This document shows positions 61,663 through 64,000 of a stretch of DNA of 64,000 nt, piece by piece (position 1 is the stretch's first letter; each line of letters starts with the position of its first letter). A model generated the notes under the pieces. The model was given only the letters and a program-made list of their open reading frames with translations. It was not told where the DNA came from and ran no database searches. Made by a program: the position numbers and the translations under genes. Origin of the DNA: Ricordea florida (Eukaryota > Cnidaria > Anthozoa > Corallimorpharia > Ricordeidae); contig OX453272.1 in NCBI GenBank assembly GCA_949710005.1, positions 3,427,633 through 3,491,632 on the forward strand, in the 5' to 3' direction.

Positions 61663-63904
61663 GTCTTTAATGTACCCTGCTGGACCGTTGAAATATCTGC
61701 CCTACTCAATGAGTCTGGTTTCGTGCAGAGTAGGAATACATAGAACATAGTTTCGAGTGAAACAACGTTATGATAATGCCGTTTTCTTCTTCAGTTAGAA
61801 CTGCACTGCGCTGGAATACAAACGTAGCGTCAGTACAGTACTGTTCAGTAGTTTTACAAAGAATGGTTACATTGCATGGTTTGATCCACAGATGAAACAG
61901 TTAGAACCACACTGTATAGTAAAACAAACATTACCACAGTACAGTACTGTTCAGTAGCTTTACAAAGAATGGTTACACTGCATGATTTGATCCACAGATG
62001 AAAAAGTTAGAACCACACTGTATAGTAAAACAAACAGTACCACAATACAGTACTGTTCAGTAGCTTTCTAAAGAATGGACACACTCCATGGTTTGATCTA
62101 CAGATGAAAAAGTGATAACCACACTGTATATTGAAACAAACAGTACCACGGTACAGCATTGTATAGTCATAGAAGTCAAATTTAATGGTATTGTCCAACT
62201 GTAGGTTTATCCACAGATGACCAGGTTGGTTCACTCGGGAAAGTAATGCTCGGTGTGGCCTGTCATTGCTTCTCATTTCTTTTTATTTGCTGCATCTCCA
62301 GCGCACCAGTCAGGAGCGCAGTGGTGGACGGGAGTCTCCAAGACTTACAAGAGAAGCAGCCCCAACTCCAGCAGCGGCAGCGGCGGTAGCTGCTTCGGGA
62401 CCCCCCTCAAGACCCCCCTCAGGACCTCCTTCCGGTGCCACTTCACCCATCACGGAATTAACCGAAGAAGAGACGAAGAAGAGAACGGTAGCAAATATGA
62501 ACGAATACCTCAACATTCTTGATATGAAGGTACAGTATTATAATAGTCGGAAGCTATACACGACGAGCTTTGTAGAGAAACAGTGATGTAGTTGTGAGCG
62601 TGCGGTTCATCAGCGGTGTAATATAATTTATTCACACAACTGACGTAAAACATAGGTCATAAAGCATTCTTAGCAATATACGTAACCTTAACCAACAAAG
62701 AAAATGAATAAATTATATTACACCAGACATGACCCGAGCGTGCGGTGGGACTTCCGAGCAGGGAATCCAGGGTTCGATACCCGGTGATAGCACTGTGTTG
62801 TTTCGATAAACAAGAACGCTCTACCACTGAGCTATAGGAGTCTTGCGGGAGTAACAAACACCCTGCATACTGTTAGTATTTGAATGTTTATGTGAATGAT
62901 TTGTGAACTTGTGGCAGTACGTTTTTGTTAGTTACTCTTTACCACTGCGATCGTTCAACAGGAAGCAGTTGAGTGTGTCAAGGACCTTCAGTCACCCTCT
63001 ACTCACCATGTGTTTGTATCAACGGCGTTTAATCTCTTGTTGGAGAAACGCAGTTCAGAGAGGCTGGCAACTGGGGAACTTATTCGTGCCTTGTTAAAGG
63101 ACAGAGTACTCACATCGGAGCAGTACTTCAAGGGGTAAGGCCTTGATTTAACATTAATATGCACGTTGCAAAACGCCAAGTGTATGCATGGTTTTTCGTG
63201 GCCTTTCACCATCCCTACCCGACCCCCACCAAATGTAAGGATGTCAAGAAAACAATAATTTTAATAATGGTGTAATGCTAATTAGTGTGAAATTGTTTTC
63301 CGGATAGTCTTGGAGCAGTCAACGTTTGTCGAAATCGTACGAAGATGACACGACAAACGGAGATGACTTGATTTCATGTACAAAGTTGACTTAGTGGCTC
63401 TCAATTGCTGTCTTTCACCAATTTAACCACGCAATTGGAAGTCACTACAGAGCCATAATATGTATGTATGTCTGTCTATCTATCTTTCTGTATATACATA
63501 CATACATATACACAAGGATAGCTCCAAACAGTTAAAATATATCTTCTGTTTGTAACAAGACGCTTGTAAATAGGGCTTAATCAGCGGTTAGCTGGTAACA
63601 GTTAGAACCATAAAGAATAAAGAATTTAAACCAAGGATAAAATTGAACCACAACATATATATATTTGCTTGTATTCTTTTTTTTTTCTAGGATACAAGAG
63701 TTCTTCAAATCGGCTGAAGAAAATGAATTAGAGCTTGATATTCCCCATATTTGGGAATACCTTGGCGAGCTGCTCAGCCATACTGCTTTTGATGGCGATT
63801 CTCATCTCGAGAACCTGCACCACCTCATCTCCAAATTTTTCTCAAAGAAGCGCAATGGGGCCAAAATCTTTGCAGCAATGTTCCAAATGGCTGGAAAGTT
63901 AAAG
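20325..63904 (+). CDS. EIF4G: Eukaryotic translation initiation factor 4 gamma (eIF4G), 23 exons, 3' end beyond the window
   Basis: Cytoplasmic scaffold of the eIF4F cap-binding complex; it bridges eIF4E, eIF4A, PABP and eIF3 to bring the 43S ribosome to mRNA. Exons: 20325-20376, 20557-20586, 20753-20793, 22947-23198, 23742-25053, 29775-29893, 36389-36500, 37420-37612, 41229-41289, 43933-44013, 47207-47284, 48555-48692, 49733-49792, 51118-51270, 52168-52275, 53220-53348, 59377-59611, 60128-60252, 60777-60937, 61300-61486, 62302-62529, 62962-63134, 63691-63904. All junctions are GT-AG and every phase closes. Landmarks: PABP-binding motif about residues 210-232, eIF4E-binding YERDFLL 661-667, MIF4G from about 778 to 1035, MA3 from about 1268 onward. 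1,414 residues lie in the window; the remaining C-terminus (rest of MA3, W2) is outside. Exons are uninterrupted despite dense transposons in the introns. The metazoan eIF4G1/eIF4G3 split is a vertebrate feature, so no number is given. Confidence 0.95.
20557..20586 (+). CDS. EIF4G: eIF4G exon 2 (residues 18-27)
   Basis: A 30-base microexon encoding [10 protein letters not shown], between acceptor TCTAGAG and a perfect GTAAGTCC donor. The alternative acceptor two bases upstream would break the phase. Confidence 0.65.
20753..20793 (+). CDS. EIF4G: eIF4G exon 3 (residues 28-41)
   Basis: Encodes [14 protein letters not shown] between CTTTACAG and GTAAAG; ends in phase 0 and joins exon 4. Confidence 0.7.
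21864..21891. repeat. Perfect 28-bp palindrome
   Basis: GATCACTCGATATA is followed directly by its own inverse, with no loop and an alternating AT centre, so it could extrude as a cruciform. Confidence 0.9.
22190..22330. repeat. Foldback repeat, family C copy 2
   Basis: GATCATGGCACATCCAAGGAA and the inverse CTTTCATGTGCCATGATC are followed by GAGATCTCGTATCACAAGTC and ATACCAAAGGAA, matching the repeat at 16404-16560. Confidence 0.65.
22947..23198 (+). CDS. EIF4G: eIF4G exon 4 (residues 42-125)
   Basis: A Pro/Gln/Met-rich segment ([18 protein letters not shown] ... NPQFIPPP) typical of the disordered eIF4G N-terminus. Acceptor ACAACAG, donor GTAAGT. Confidence 0.9.
23742..25053 (+). CDS. EIF4G: eIF4G exon 5, large disordered exon with the PABP-binding motif (residues 126-562)
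   Basis: The first 80 residues are Pro/Gln-rich. The motif [20 protein letters not shown] (about 209-228, followed by ILAG) matches the PABP-binding site of animal eIF4G. It is followed by Ser-rich then Glu/Val/Thr-rich acidic sequence without folded domains. At 1,312 bases it is by far the longest exon. The donor CACAG/GTTTGT gives phase 1; the open frame running on to 25244 is intron. Confidence 0.93.
25054..29774. other. eIF4G intron 5
   Basis: About 4.7 kb, AT-rich. Contains the palindrome-bearing element at 25314-25640 and a small palindrome near 26725-26745 (GGCATGCAT inverted). No coding sequence or clear transposon otherwise. Confidence 0.6.
25314..25640. mobile_element. Possible palindrome-capped element H5
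   Basis: Long imperfect palindrome (about 25314-25436; arms contain TTGTGATTTATTTGCAC) followed by a CCAATCACACGCG box near 25584. A related half-arm (AATTTGCACGAGTAAGCTTT) occurs at 56767. Inverted outer ends were not found. Confidence 0.35.
29775..29893 (+). CDS. EIF4G: eIF4G exon 6 (residues 563-602)
   Basis: A lysine-rich helical segment ([20 protein letters not shown] ... MMDAYKEK) corresponding to the KKRRKIKELNKKE-type region upstream of the eIF4E site in animal eIF4G. Confidence 0.92.
30188..30330. repeat. Possible remnant of an element with CTTGATTATAAGGCGCAC repeats
   Basis: CTTGATTATAAGGCGCAC here resembles CTTGACTATAAGTTGCACC near 35002 on the other side of the LTR retrotransposon, and TTATAAGGCTCAGCC near 30300. 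An older repeat may have been split by the retrotransposon, but no boundaries are clear. Confidence 0.3.
30712..30872 (+). repeat. 5' LTR
   Basis: 161 bp, TG...CA. AATAAA at about 30844-30849 is the likely polyadenylation signal. TAAGTTGAATAAA (30837-30849) is complementary to the sequence just after the LTR. Confidence 0.93.
30874..30886 (+). promoter_or_regulatory. Candidate self-complementary primer-binding site
   Basis: TTTATTCAACTTA begins two bases after the LTR end, exactly where a primer-binding site belongs. It is a perfect 13-base complement of TAAGTTGAATAAA inside the same LTR. I see no TGG-type tRNA-complementary start. Self-priming is known for Tf1/sushi-group elements; applying it here is inference. 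Confidence 0.5.
30902..34132 (+). pseudogene. Gag-pol polyprotein of the LTR retrotransposon, interrupted by one stop
   Basis: Residues 1-180 are gag-like. Two CX2CX4HX4C knuckles start at C232. The protease motif IDSGSSDSY has D312. RT has D528 in [10 protein letters not shown], while the catalytic box reads F590-L-D592-N593 instead of the usual F/Y-x-D-D. RNase H begins near the VVECDAS motif. Integrase has an HHCC zinc region and D927, D985, E1021 (35 residues between the last two). A TGA at 34130-34132 stops the frame inside the integrase C-terminus; the same frame continues to 34543 with coding-like sequence, so this is a single nonsense change. No chromodomain was recognised. Enzymatic activity is doubtful because of the stop and possibly the N593 substitution. 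Confidence 0.93.
34133..34543 (+). pseudogene. In-frame continuation of the integrase C-terminus after the premature stop
   Basis: Same frame as the polyprotein, open to 34543, with a beta-rich [20 protein letters not shown] segment and a Pro-rich tail ending [16 protein letters not shown], which is typical of retroelement integrase ends. Confidence 0.8.
34611..34622 (+). promoter_or_regulatory. Polypurine tract of the LTR element
   Basis: AGGGACGAAGAG lies immediately before the 3' LTR, the expected site of plus-strand priming; one C interrupts the purines. Confidence 0.6.
34623..34783 (+). repeat. 3' LTR
   Basis: Reads identical to the 5' LTR over 161 bases; followed by the GTCAG target duplication. 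Confidence 0.93.
35134..36159. mobile_element. Non-autonomous DNA transposon with CAGGGCTTGAAATT ends and 5-bp target duplication
   Basis: CAGGGCTTGAAATT at the left and AATTTCAAGCCCTG at the right, with several GCGACTAAA-type words inside both ends. CATCA directly flanks both sides (35129-35133, 36160-36164). A 5-bp duplication argues against hAT (8 bp) despite the CAGGG start; the superfamily is unassigned. No transposase frame. Confidence 0.7.
36389..36500 (+). CDS. EIF4G: eIF4G exon 7 (residues 603-639)
   Basis: Acidic segment ([12 protein letters not shown] ... [10 protein letters not shown]) matching the acidic stretch ending in ETW that precedes the eIF4E-binding motif. Donor GTGAGT, phase 1. 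Confidence 0.92.
36501..37419. other. eIF4G intron 7
   Basis: About 0.9 kb without recognised repeats or genes. Confidence 0.5.
37420..37612 (+). CDS. EIF4G: eIF4G exon 8 with the eIF4E-binding motif (residues 640-703)
   Basis: [13 protein letters not shown] contains YERDFLL (37482-37502, residues 661-667), the canonical YxxxxLphi motif that docks on the dorsal face of eIF4E; all key residues are present. It is followed by [13 protein letters not shown], as in other animal eIF4Gs. Confidence 0.95.
37765..37930. mobile_element. Truncated end of a piggyBac-type element (family D)
   Basis: Starts TTAACCCATTCAAGCCCGGG and contains TAAACCATATGCGCA, both matching the left part of the element at 44057-45168. 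The right part is missing, and a LINE fragment follows. Confidence 0.5.
37930..38345 (+). pseudogene. Degenerate LINE reverse-transcriptase C-terminal fragment
   Basis: Broken frames read [43 protein letters not shown] and DYCNMVFW, matching the thumb and C-terminal region of jockey/CR1/L2-type non-LTR RTs. Several frameshifts and stops. Confidence 0.6.
38523..39975 (-). pseudogene. Degenerate LINE reverse transcriptase, interrupted by a MITE
   Basis: On the minus strand, 39893-39171 encodes RT blocks: [36 protein letters not shown] and the catalytic box as [10 protein letters not shown]. From about 38900 to 38523 the C-terminal part follows: [20 protein letters not shown] and [15 protein letters not shown] family A foldback element sits between the two. 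Upstream sequence to about 39975 is also RT-like. Frameshifts make it dead. Likely CR1/L2-type. Confidence 0.75.
38905..39057. mobile_element. Foldback MITE, family A copy 3, inserted in the LINE
   Basis: Ends GGAATGATTTCTGC and GGAAATCTTACC with inner GGTCCCTACTTCATTATGCA. Flanks ACATTTGC/CCATTTGC form an 8-bp target duplication with one mismatch. It splits the LINE frame, so it is younger than the LINE. Confidence 0.75.
40981..41082. mobile_element. piggyBac-type MITE (family B copy 2)
   Basis: 102 bp, TTAA on both sides, ends CCCTTTCACTCCCAAG and its inverse. Nearly identical to 51615-51716. Confidence 0.85.
41229..41289 (+). CDS. EIF4G: eIF4G exon 9 (residues 704-724)
   Basis: Encodes (R)[20 protein letters not shown] between TTCACAG and GTCTGT; phase 2 in, phase 0 out. 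Confidence 0.8.
41402..41656. repeat. 17-bp minisatellite, 15 copies
   Basis: Consensus TGTCGACCAGCATTCAG. Copies 1, 2 and 15 share TGTTGACAAG instead; copy 3 is intermediate, and copies 12-14 have CATCCAG. It lies 113 bases after exon 9. Open frames over it in all three phases are an artefact of the unit length. Confidence 0.95.
41715..41762. repeat. Dispersed repeat fragment shared with intron 3
   Basis: CTGACATTTCAACAAGCTG and TCATCAGAGTCAA closely match 22527-22572. It resembles the 3' region of common marine non-LTR or Penelope-like elements, but the family was not determined. Confidence 0.4.
41798..43100 (-). pseudogene. LINE with its central RT domain deleted
   Basis: Reading the minus strand: 43100-42912 contains a basic [12 protein letters not shown] segment and [10 protein letters not shown]; 42893-42444 contains the region before the RT domain ([43 protein letters not shown]). 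At about 42440-42394 the sequence jumps to the C-terminal part ([38 protein letters not shown]) and a terminal C2HC-like finger ([20 protein letters not shown]). Most of the RT palm is missing, including the catalytic box. A single internal deletion would explain this. Confidence 0.8.
43264..43478. mobile_element. Palindrome-capped element H6
   Basis: Perfect inverted ends TTAGTATATGCCACACAAG (43264) and CTTGTGTGGTATATACTAA (to 43445). TGATTGG (the inverse of CCAATCA) is at 43306-43312. The inner hairpin has CGGAGGTGA...TATTCACCTCCG. Outside the right end is a short palindrome AATTATTCAC...GTGAATAATT (43449-43478) containing TTCACCTCC, the same word as the inner hairpin. Only 182 bp of body; non-autonomous. 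Confidence 0.7.
43933..44013 (+). CDS. EIF4G: eIF4G exon 10 (residues 725-751)
   Basis: [18 protein letters not shown] then NLGTPPAID: a basic linker matching the GPRKEPRKII-type segment ahead of MIF4G. Acceptor TTTTCAG, donor GTAAGT. Confidence 0.88.
44057..45168. mobile_element. 1.1-kb piggyBac-type element (family D)
   Basis: TTAA at both ends; inverted ends TTAACCCATTCACTCCTGGG at the left and the inverse of GGGGCGAATGGGTTAA at the right, also sharing ACGACAACCC and AATTCCCTG. The word ACGGGCGGTTACGGGCGGTT occurs twice inside the right end. A minus frame at 44747-44989 includes an acidic [19 protein letters not shown] stretch, possibly a transposase N-terminal remnant; there is no catalytic domain. 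Confidence 0.75.
45455..45594. mobile_element. Foldback MITE (family E copy 1)
   Basis: TGTATATGTGGCAGTTCAAT at the left and the inverse of ATTGAACCACAACATATACA at the right; arms about 45 bp including CCTTGGTTTAAATT. A half copy is at 63610-63662. Confidence 0.7.
45977..46726 (+). other. Long open frame of unknown origin, partly minisatellite
   Basis: A 249-codon frame. The first 130 residues have coding-like composition ([46 protein letters not shown]-type end) but no recognised domain. Residues about 150-200 come from the 51-bp minisatellite (17 residues per unit). It may be part of an unclassified mobile element, since a 37-bp inverted repeat brackets its second half. Confidence 0.3.
46316..46799. 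mobile_element. Segment bounded by perfect 37-bp inverted repeats, enclosing a minisatellite
   Basis: AACTTCAGAATACCCGGCCA (46316) continues to 46352, and its exact inverse lies at 46763-46799. Between them are about three 51-bp minisatellite units and GCGGGACTGCGGGA repeats. Confidence 0.7.
46406..46590. repeat. 51-bp minisatellite, about 3.5 copies
   Basis: Unit contains CGTTCTATAATCCATGTGCC and GAAAACAAGCACAATACACA. It is related to the array at 48836-49305 in intron 12. Confidence 0.85.
47207..47284 (+). CDS. EIF4G: eIF4G exon 11 (residues 752-777)
   Basis: [20 protein letters not shown], matching the LNKAEKAW(K/V)P segment just before MIF4G. Donor GTAAGC. Confidence 0.9.
47325..47440. 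mobile_element. Diverged family B piggyBac-type MITE
   Basis: TTAACCCTTTAATCCCTAAG start and GAGTAAAATCGTCTAGCC interior match the family B MITEs; the right end GGAGGGATTAAA is decayed. Confidence 0.5.
47578..47645 (-). repeat. 3' part of a tRNA-derived SINE (family F)
   Basis: AACAAAGAAAATTAATAAAT and TTACACCGGGCATGACCC match the tail of the SINE at 62650-62845. Confidence 0.55.
47985..48200 (-). mobile_element. tRNA-derived SINE with conserved core
   Basis: On the minus strand it begins AGGGAGCAGGGTTGGCGCAG with a polymerase III A box (TGGCGCAGCGGTGAGAG) and a B box (GGTTTGATTCC), then a core ending GGGTACTCCGGTTTTCCCC, and an AT-rich tail with TTGATTTGA repeats. This layout is a full-length SINE. 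The family name is not known to me. Confidence 0.75.
48555..48692 (+). CDS. EIF4G: eIF4G exon 12, start of MIF4G (residues 778-823)
   Basis: [20 protein letters not shown] and the [13 protein letters not shown] ending are the first HEAT-repeat helices of MIF4G, which binds eIF4A and RNA; conservation is very high. Confidence 0.97.
48836..49305. repeat. About 51-bp minisatellite array in intron 12, about 9 copies
   Basis: Units contain CTTGTTCTTTAAGCCATGAC and CAAGACAAG...CTACACATG with point changes and small indels. Related to the intron 10 array at 46406-46590. Confidence 0.85.
49733..49792 (+). CDS. EIF4G: eIF4G exon 13, MIF4G (residues 824-843)
   Basis: [20 protein letters not shown], a hallmark MIF4G stretch ([12 protein letters not shown]). 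Confidence 0.97.
49793..51117. other. eIF4G intron 13
   Basis: 1.3 kb; an ATT-rich microsatellite near 50889-50965. Nothing else recognised. Confidence 0.5.
51118..51270 (+). CDS. EIF4G: eIF4G exon 14, MIF4G (residues 844-894)
   Basis: [20 protein letters not shown] matches the [15 protein letters not shown] block. Donor GTAAGT; the open frame past 51270 is intron. Confidence 0.96.
51615..51716. mobile_element. piggyBac-type MITE (family B copy 3)
   Basis: 102 bp with TTAA on both sides; differs from 40981-41082 at very few positions. Confidence 0.85.
51736..51830 (+). repeat. 5' part of a tRNA-derived SINE (family F)
   Basis: CTCCTATAGCTCAGTGGTAG matches the polymerase III A box of the SINE at 62650-62845. 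The B-box region (ACGTTCAACACC) is degraded. It does not fold as a proper tRNA. Confidence 0.5.
52168..52275 (+). CDS. EIF4G: eIF4G exon 15, MIF4G (residues 895-930)
   Basis: [20 protein letters not shown] then [16 protein letters not shown], the universally conserved LGNI(R/K)FIGEL block. Confidence 0.97.
52755..53010. mobile_element. Palindrome-capped element H7
   Basis: Inverted ends CTATTATATCTC and GAGATATAATA bracket about 100 bp with TGATTGG (52792-52798) and a perfect inner hairpin CGGGCCGTACTTCACTGTACGGCCCG. To the right lies an imperfect palindrome remnant with GTACAGTACGGACC, repeating the GTACGG of the hairpin, and CTCGGTTAGTA, which also occurs in the H4 palindrome. Confidence 0.5.
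53220..53348 (+). CDS. EIF4G: eIF4G exon 16, MIF4G (residues 931-973)
   Basis: [20 protein letters not shown] and [20 protein letters not shown]: conserved MIF4G helices. The donor is only 39 bases left of a 105-bp palindrome. Confidence 0.97.
53388..55499 (-). mobile_element. Palindrome-capped tyrosine-recombinase transposon H8 (Crypton-like)
   Basis: Body 53492-55379 has perfect 25-bp inverted ends (TTTAGTATAATTTCAGAGCT at the left, continuing to 53516; the inverse at 55355-55379). Each end is capped by a different long palindrome: 53388-53492 (AACAATTATTCGCCTCAGGC arms) and 55385-55499 (GTTATTTACCGG arms). Inside the right end are CCAATCAG (55331-55338) and a hairpin TATTCACCGC...GCGGTGAATA (about 55277-55306) just upstream of the recombinase ATG. 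Classical Cryptons lack inverted ends, so this layout is unusual. Confidence 0.75.
53789..55265 (-). pseudogene. Crypton-like tyrosine recombinase (DUF3504/ZMYM2-QRICH1 type), two exons, frameshifted
   Basis: Exon 1 (55265-55148) starts [20 protein letters not shown], ends ...YGVKLFK and has a GTATGT donor; exon 2 begins at 55024 after TTACACAG, in phase. It encodes [20 protein letters not shown], a DNA-binding N-terminal core, then [20 protein letters not shown], and the catalytic region with [37 protein letters not shown]: the H-x-x-R, GH and Y signatures of tyrosine recombinases. Between about 54765 and 54685 the frame shifts and shifts back, so this copy is probably inactive. It would catalyse DNA strand exchange through the tyrosine. 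The first ATG lies just downstream of the CCAAT box and inner hairpin, which therefore look like its promoter and a possible operator. Confidence 0.8.
55536..55996 (+). pseudogene. 3' end of a LINE (reverse-transcriptase C-terminus)
   Basis: The frame [20 protein letters not shown] ... [17 protein letters not shown] matches the last part of jockey/CR1-type RTs. It ends near TTAAAGCATTAAAGCAATA, a probable 3' tail. 5'-truncated. Confidence 0.75.
55997..56740. mobile_element. Possible further palindrome-family remnant (H9)
   Basis: CGGACCGTGGTCCG palindrome (about 56013-56026), a CCAATCAG box near 56067, and a strong UUCG-type hairpin GCCAGCCTTCGGCTGGGC near 56700. A minus frame 56331-56552 ([16 protein letters not shown]...) has no recognised domain. 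Ends are undefined. Confidence 0.3.
57191..57684. repeat. 106-bp satellite, left block (about 5 copies)
   Basis: Each unit contains TTGATCCACAGATGAAAAAG and CAGTACAGTACTG...CAGTAGCTTTACAAAGAATG; the period is exactly 106 bases. Continues at 59088 after the Mutator-like insertion. Confidence 0.95.
57963..58145. repeat. 46-bp tandem repeat within the MULE, 4 copies
   Basis: Units contain GAAATCGAAGCGTCTTCTCA followed by ATTGAGTCAAACTTTAGG; the last copy runs directly into the transposase remnant. Confidence 0.88.
58136..58471 (+). pseudogene. Truncated MULE transposase, C-terminal remnant
   Basis: [20 protein letters not shown] and [20 protein letters not shown] match the C-terminal region after the catalytic core of MULE/FLYWCH-type transposases. 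The catalytic DDE part is absent, so the element cannot move itself. Stop at 58471. Confidence 0.75.
59088..59290. repeat. 106-bp satellite, right block (about 2 copies)
   Basis: Same unit as 57191-57684. It is followed by CTGTTTAGTTATATTAACTT and CCTGTAGTTGACCT, nearly the same as the sequence before the left block. Confidence 0.93.
59377..59611 (+). CDS. EIF4G: eIF4G exon 17, end of MIF4G (residues 974-1051)
   Basis: [33 protein letters not shown] and [18 protein letters not shown] complete MIF4G. Phase 1 donor GTAAGG. Confidence 0.97.
59782..59820. repeat. (GACT/GACG)n microsatellite
   Basis: Short run of CTGA/CGGA tetranucleotides. Confidence 0.7.
59935..60030. repeat. Solo end of a MULE-like element
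   Basis: AGTCGTTTCGCGCGATGG, AAGTCGTTTCGCCCGAATG and AAGTCGTTTCGCACTGG are spaced like the composite end of the MULE at 57685 but differ in the inner words; the opposite end was not found. Confidence 0.5.
60128..60252 (+). CDS. EIF4G: eIF4G exon 18 (residues 1052-1093)
   Basis: [21 protein letters not shown] corresponds to the DDGGWNTVP...ID region between MIF4G and MA3. Confidence 0.9.
60342..60700. mobile_element. Decayed pogo/Tigger-like element
   Basis: CAGTCGAAGCTCCAGTAAGC after TA and GTGGTCGCTTATGAGA near 60617 resemble the ends of pogo-type elements. The right terminus is eroded and no transposase is present. Confidence 0.35.
60777..60937 (+). CDS. EIF4G: eIF4G exon 19 (residues 1094-1146)
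   Basis: [20 protein letters not shown] matches the FAPGG(R)...[10 protein letters not shown] motif of animal eIF4G, then a Ser/Gly linker. Confidence 0.92.
61300..61486 (+). CDS. EIF4G: eIF4G exon 20 (residues 1147-1209)
   Basis: (N)[15 protein letters not shown] corresponds to the NRFSAL segment; the rest is a basic, Ser-rich linker. Phase 2 in, phase 0 out at GTTTGT. Confidence 0.9.
61515..61672. mobile_element. Foldback MITE
   Basis: GACCTTACGCAACAGGACGG left and its inverse right, arms about 50 bp with small mismatches around a 60-base loop; 30 bases after exon 20. Confidence 0.75.
61832..62165. repeat. 106-bp satellite, second array in intron 20 (about 3 diverged copies)
   Basis: Same CAGTACAGTACTG...TTTACAAAGAATGG and GATCCACAGATGAAA words as in intron 16, more diverged toward the right. 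Confidence 0.9.
62302..62529 (+). CDS. EIF4G: eIF4G exon 21, linker and start of MA3 (residues 1210-1285)
   Basis: An Arg/Ser then Ala/Pro-rich linker leads to [25 protein letters not shown], the first helix of the MA3 domain that contacts eIF4A. Confidence 0.95.
62650..62845 (-). mobile_element. tRNA-derived SINE (family F)
   Basis: Minus strand: CTCCTATAGCTCAGTGGTAG (A box), a B-box-like GGTATCGAACC, then CGGGTCATGTCTGGTGTAAT and a tail ending TTTTCTTTGTTGG. Partial relatives at 47578-47645 and 51736-51830. Not a functional tRNA. Confidence 0.55.
62962..63134 (+). CDS. EIF4G: eIF4G exon 22, MA3 (residues 1286-1342)
   Basis: [24 protein letters not shown] and [22 protein letters not shown]3 helices. 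Ends in phase 2 at GTAAGG. Confidence 0.95.
63610..63662. repeat. Half copy of foldback family E
   Basis: AATTTAAACCAAGGATAAAA and TTGAACCACAACATATATAT match one arm of 45455-45594. Confidence 0.6.
63691..63904 (+). CDS. EIF4G: eIF4G exon 23, MA3 (residues 1343-1414)
   Basis: [27 protein letters not shown] matches the conserved (M/L)ELDIPHVWLYLAEL block of MA3. A GTAAGT donor follows; the rest of the gene is outside the window. Confidence 0.95.
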
Positions 63905-64000
63905 GTAAGTTTTAGCGCATCTGATCTGTTATTCATTGACTTTTGTTTTGGGTTTCGTAACTCCCAAGATCTTAAGAGTGACTTCCATACACTTTCCTGT

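Noticed and set aside
57191-62165. Regular repeats resembling a CRISPR array
   Set aside because: The 106-bp units are contiguous with no unique spacers, in a eukaryotic intron; this is a satellite.

Overview
The window looks like nuclear DNA of an invertebrate animal, most likely an anthozoan cnidarian such as a stony coral. It is AT-rich, genes have many short exons, and it is crowded with foldback elements, LINE remnants, a Ty3-type retrotransposon and a Crypton-like tyrosine-recombinase element. The lineage call is an inference from overall character; no database was searched.

Left part (1-20,000): two intron-free paralogous genes (1233-2057 and 6017-6676) encode small single-pass membrane proteins. 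Their C-terminal domain resembles the bacterial YbaY/YscW lipoprotein family. Beyond them lie fragments of possible minus-strand exons (about 9.5, 12 and 14.9 kb), a very homogeneous 22-copy, 32-bp minisatellite (13401-14104), and many small inverted-repeat elements.

Right part (20,325 to the window end): one large gene on the + strand, eukaryotic translation initiation factor 4 gamma (eIF4G). I reconstructed 23 phase-consistent exons giving about 1,414 residues. They carry a PABP-binding motif, the YxxxxLphi eIF4E-binding motif, the MIF4G domain and the beginning of the MA3 domain. The rest of MA3 and the C-terminus lie beyond 64,000.

All exons are intact, but the introns are packed with mobile DNA. 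Intron 6 holds a 4,072-bp Ty3-type LTR retrotransposon with identical LTRs and a self-complementary primer site. Introns 8-10 hold LINE remnants, minisatellites and piggyBac-type elements with TTAA ends. Intron 16 holds a Crypton-like element with perfect 25-bp inverted repeats capped by long palindromes, a LINE 3' end, and a Mutator-like element inserted with a 9-bp target duplication into a 106-bp satellite.

The best candidate for an undescribed system is a group of palindrome-capped elements (8436-9222, 17341-17984, 17988-18170, 43264-43478, 52755-53010, 53388-55499, possibly 25314-25640). They share TTAGTATA- or TTATTATA-type inverted ends and a CCAATCA box. In most copies an inner hairpin next to that box repeats a motif found in the adjoining outer palindrome. 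The 2.1-kb copy encodes a tyrosine recombinase whose gene starts just downstream of that box and hairpin.
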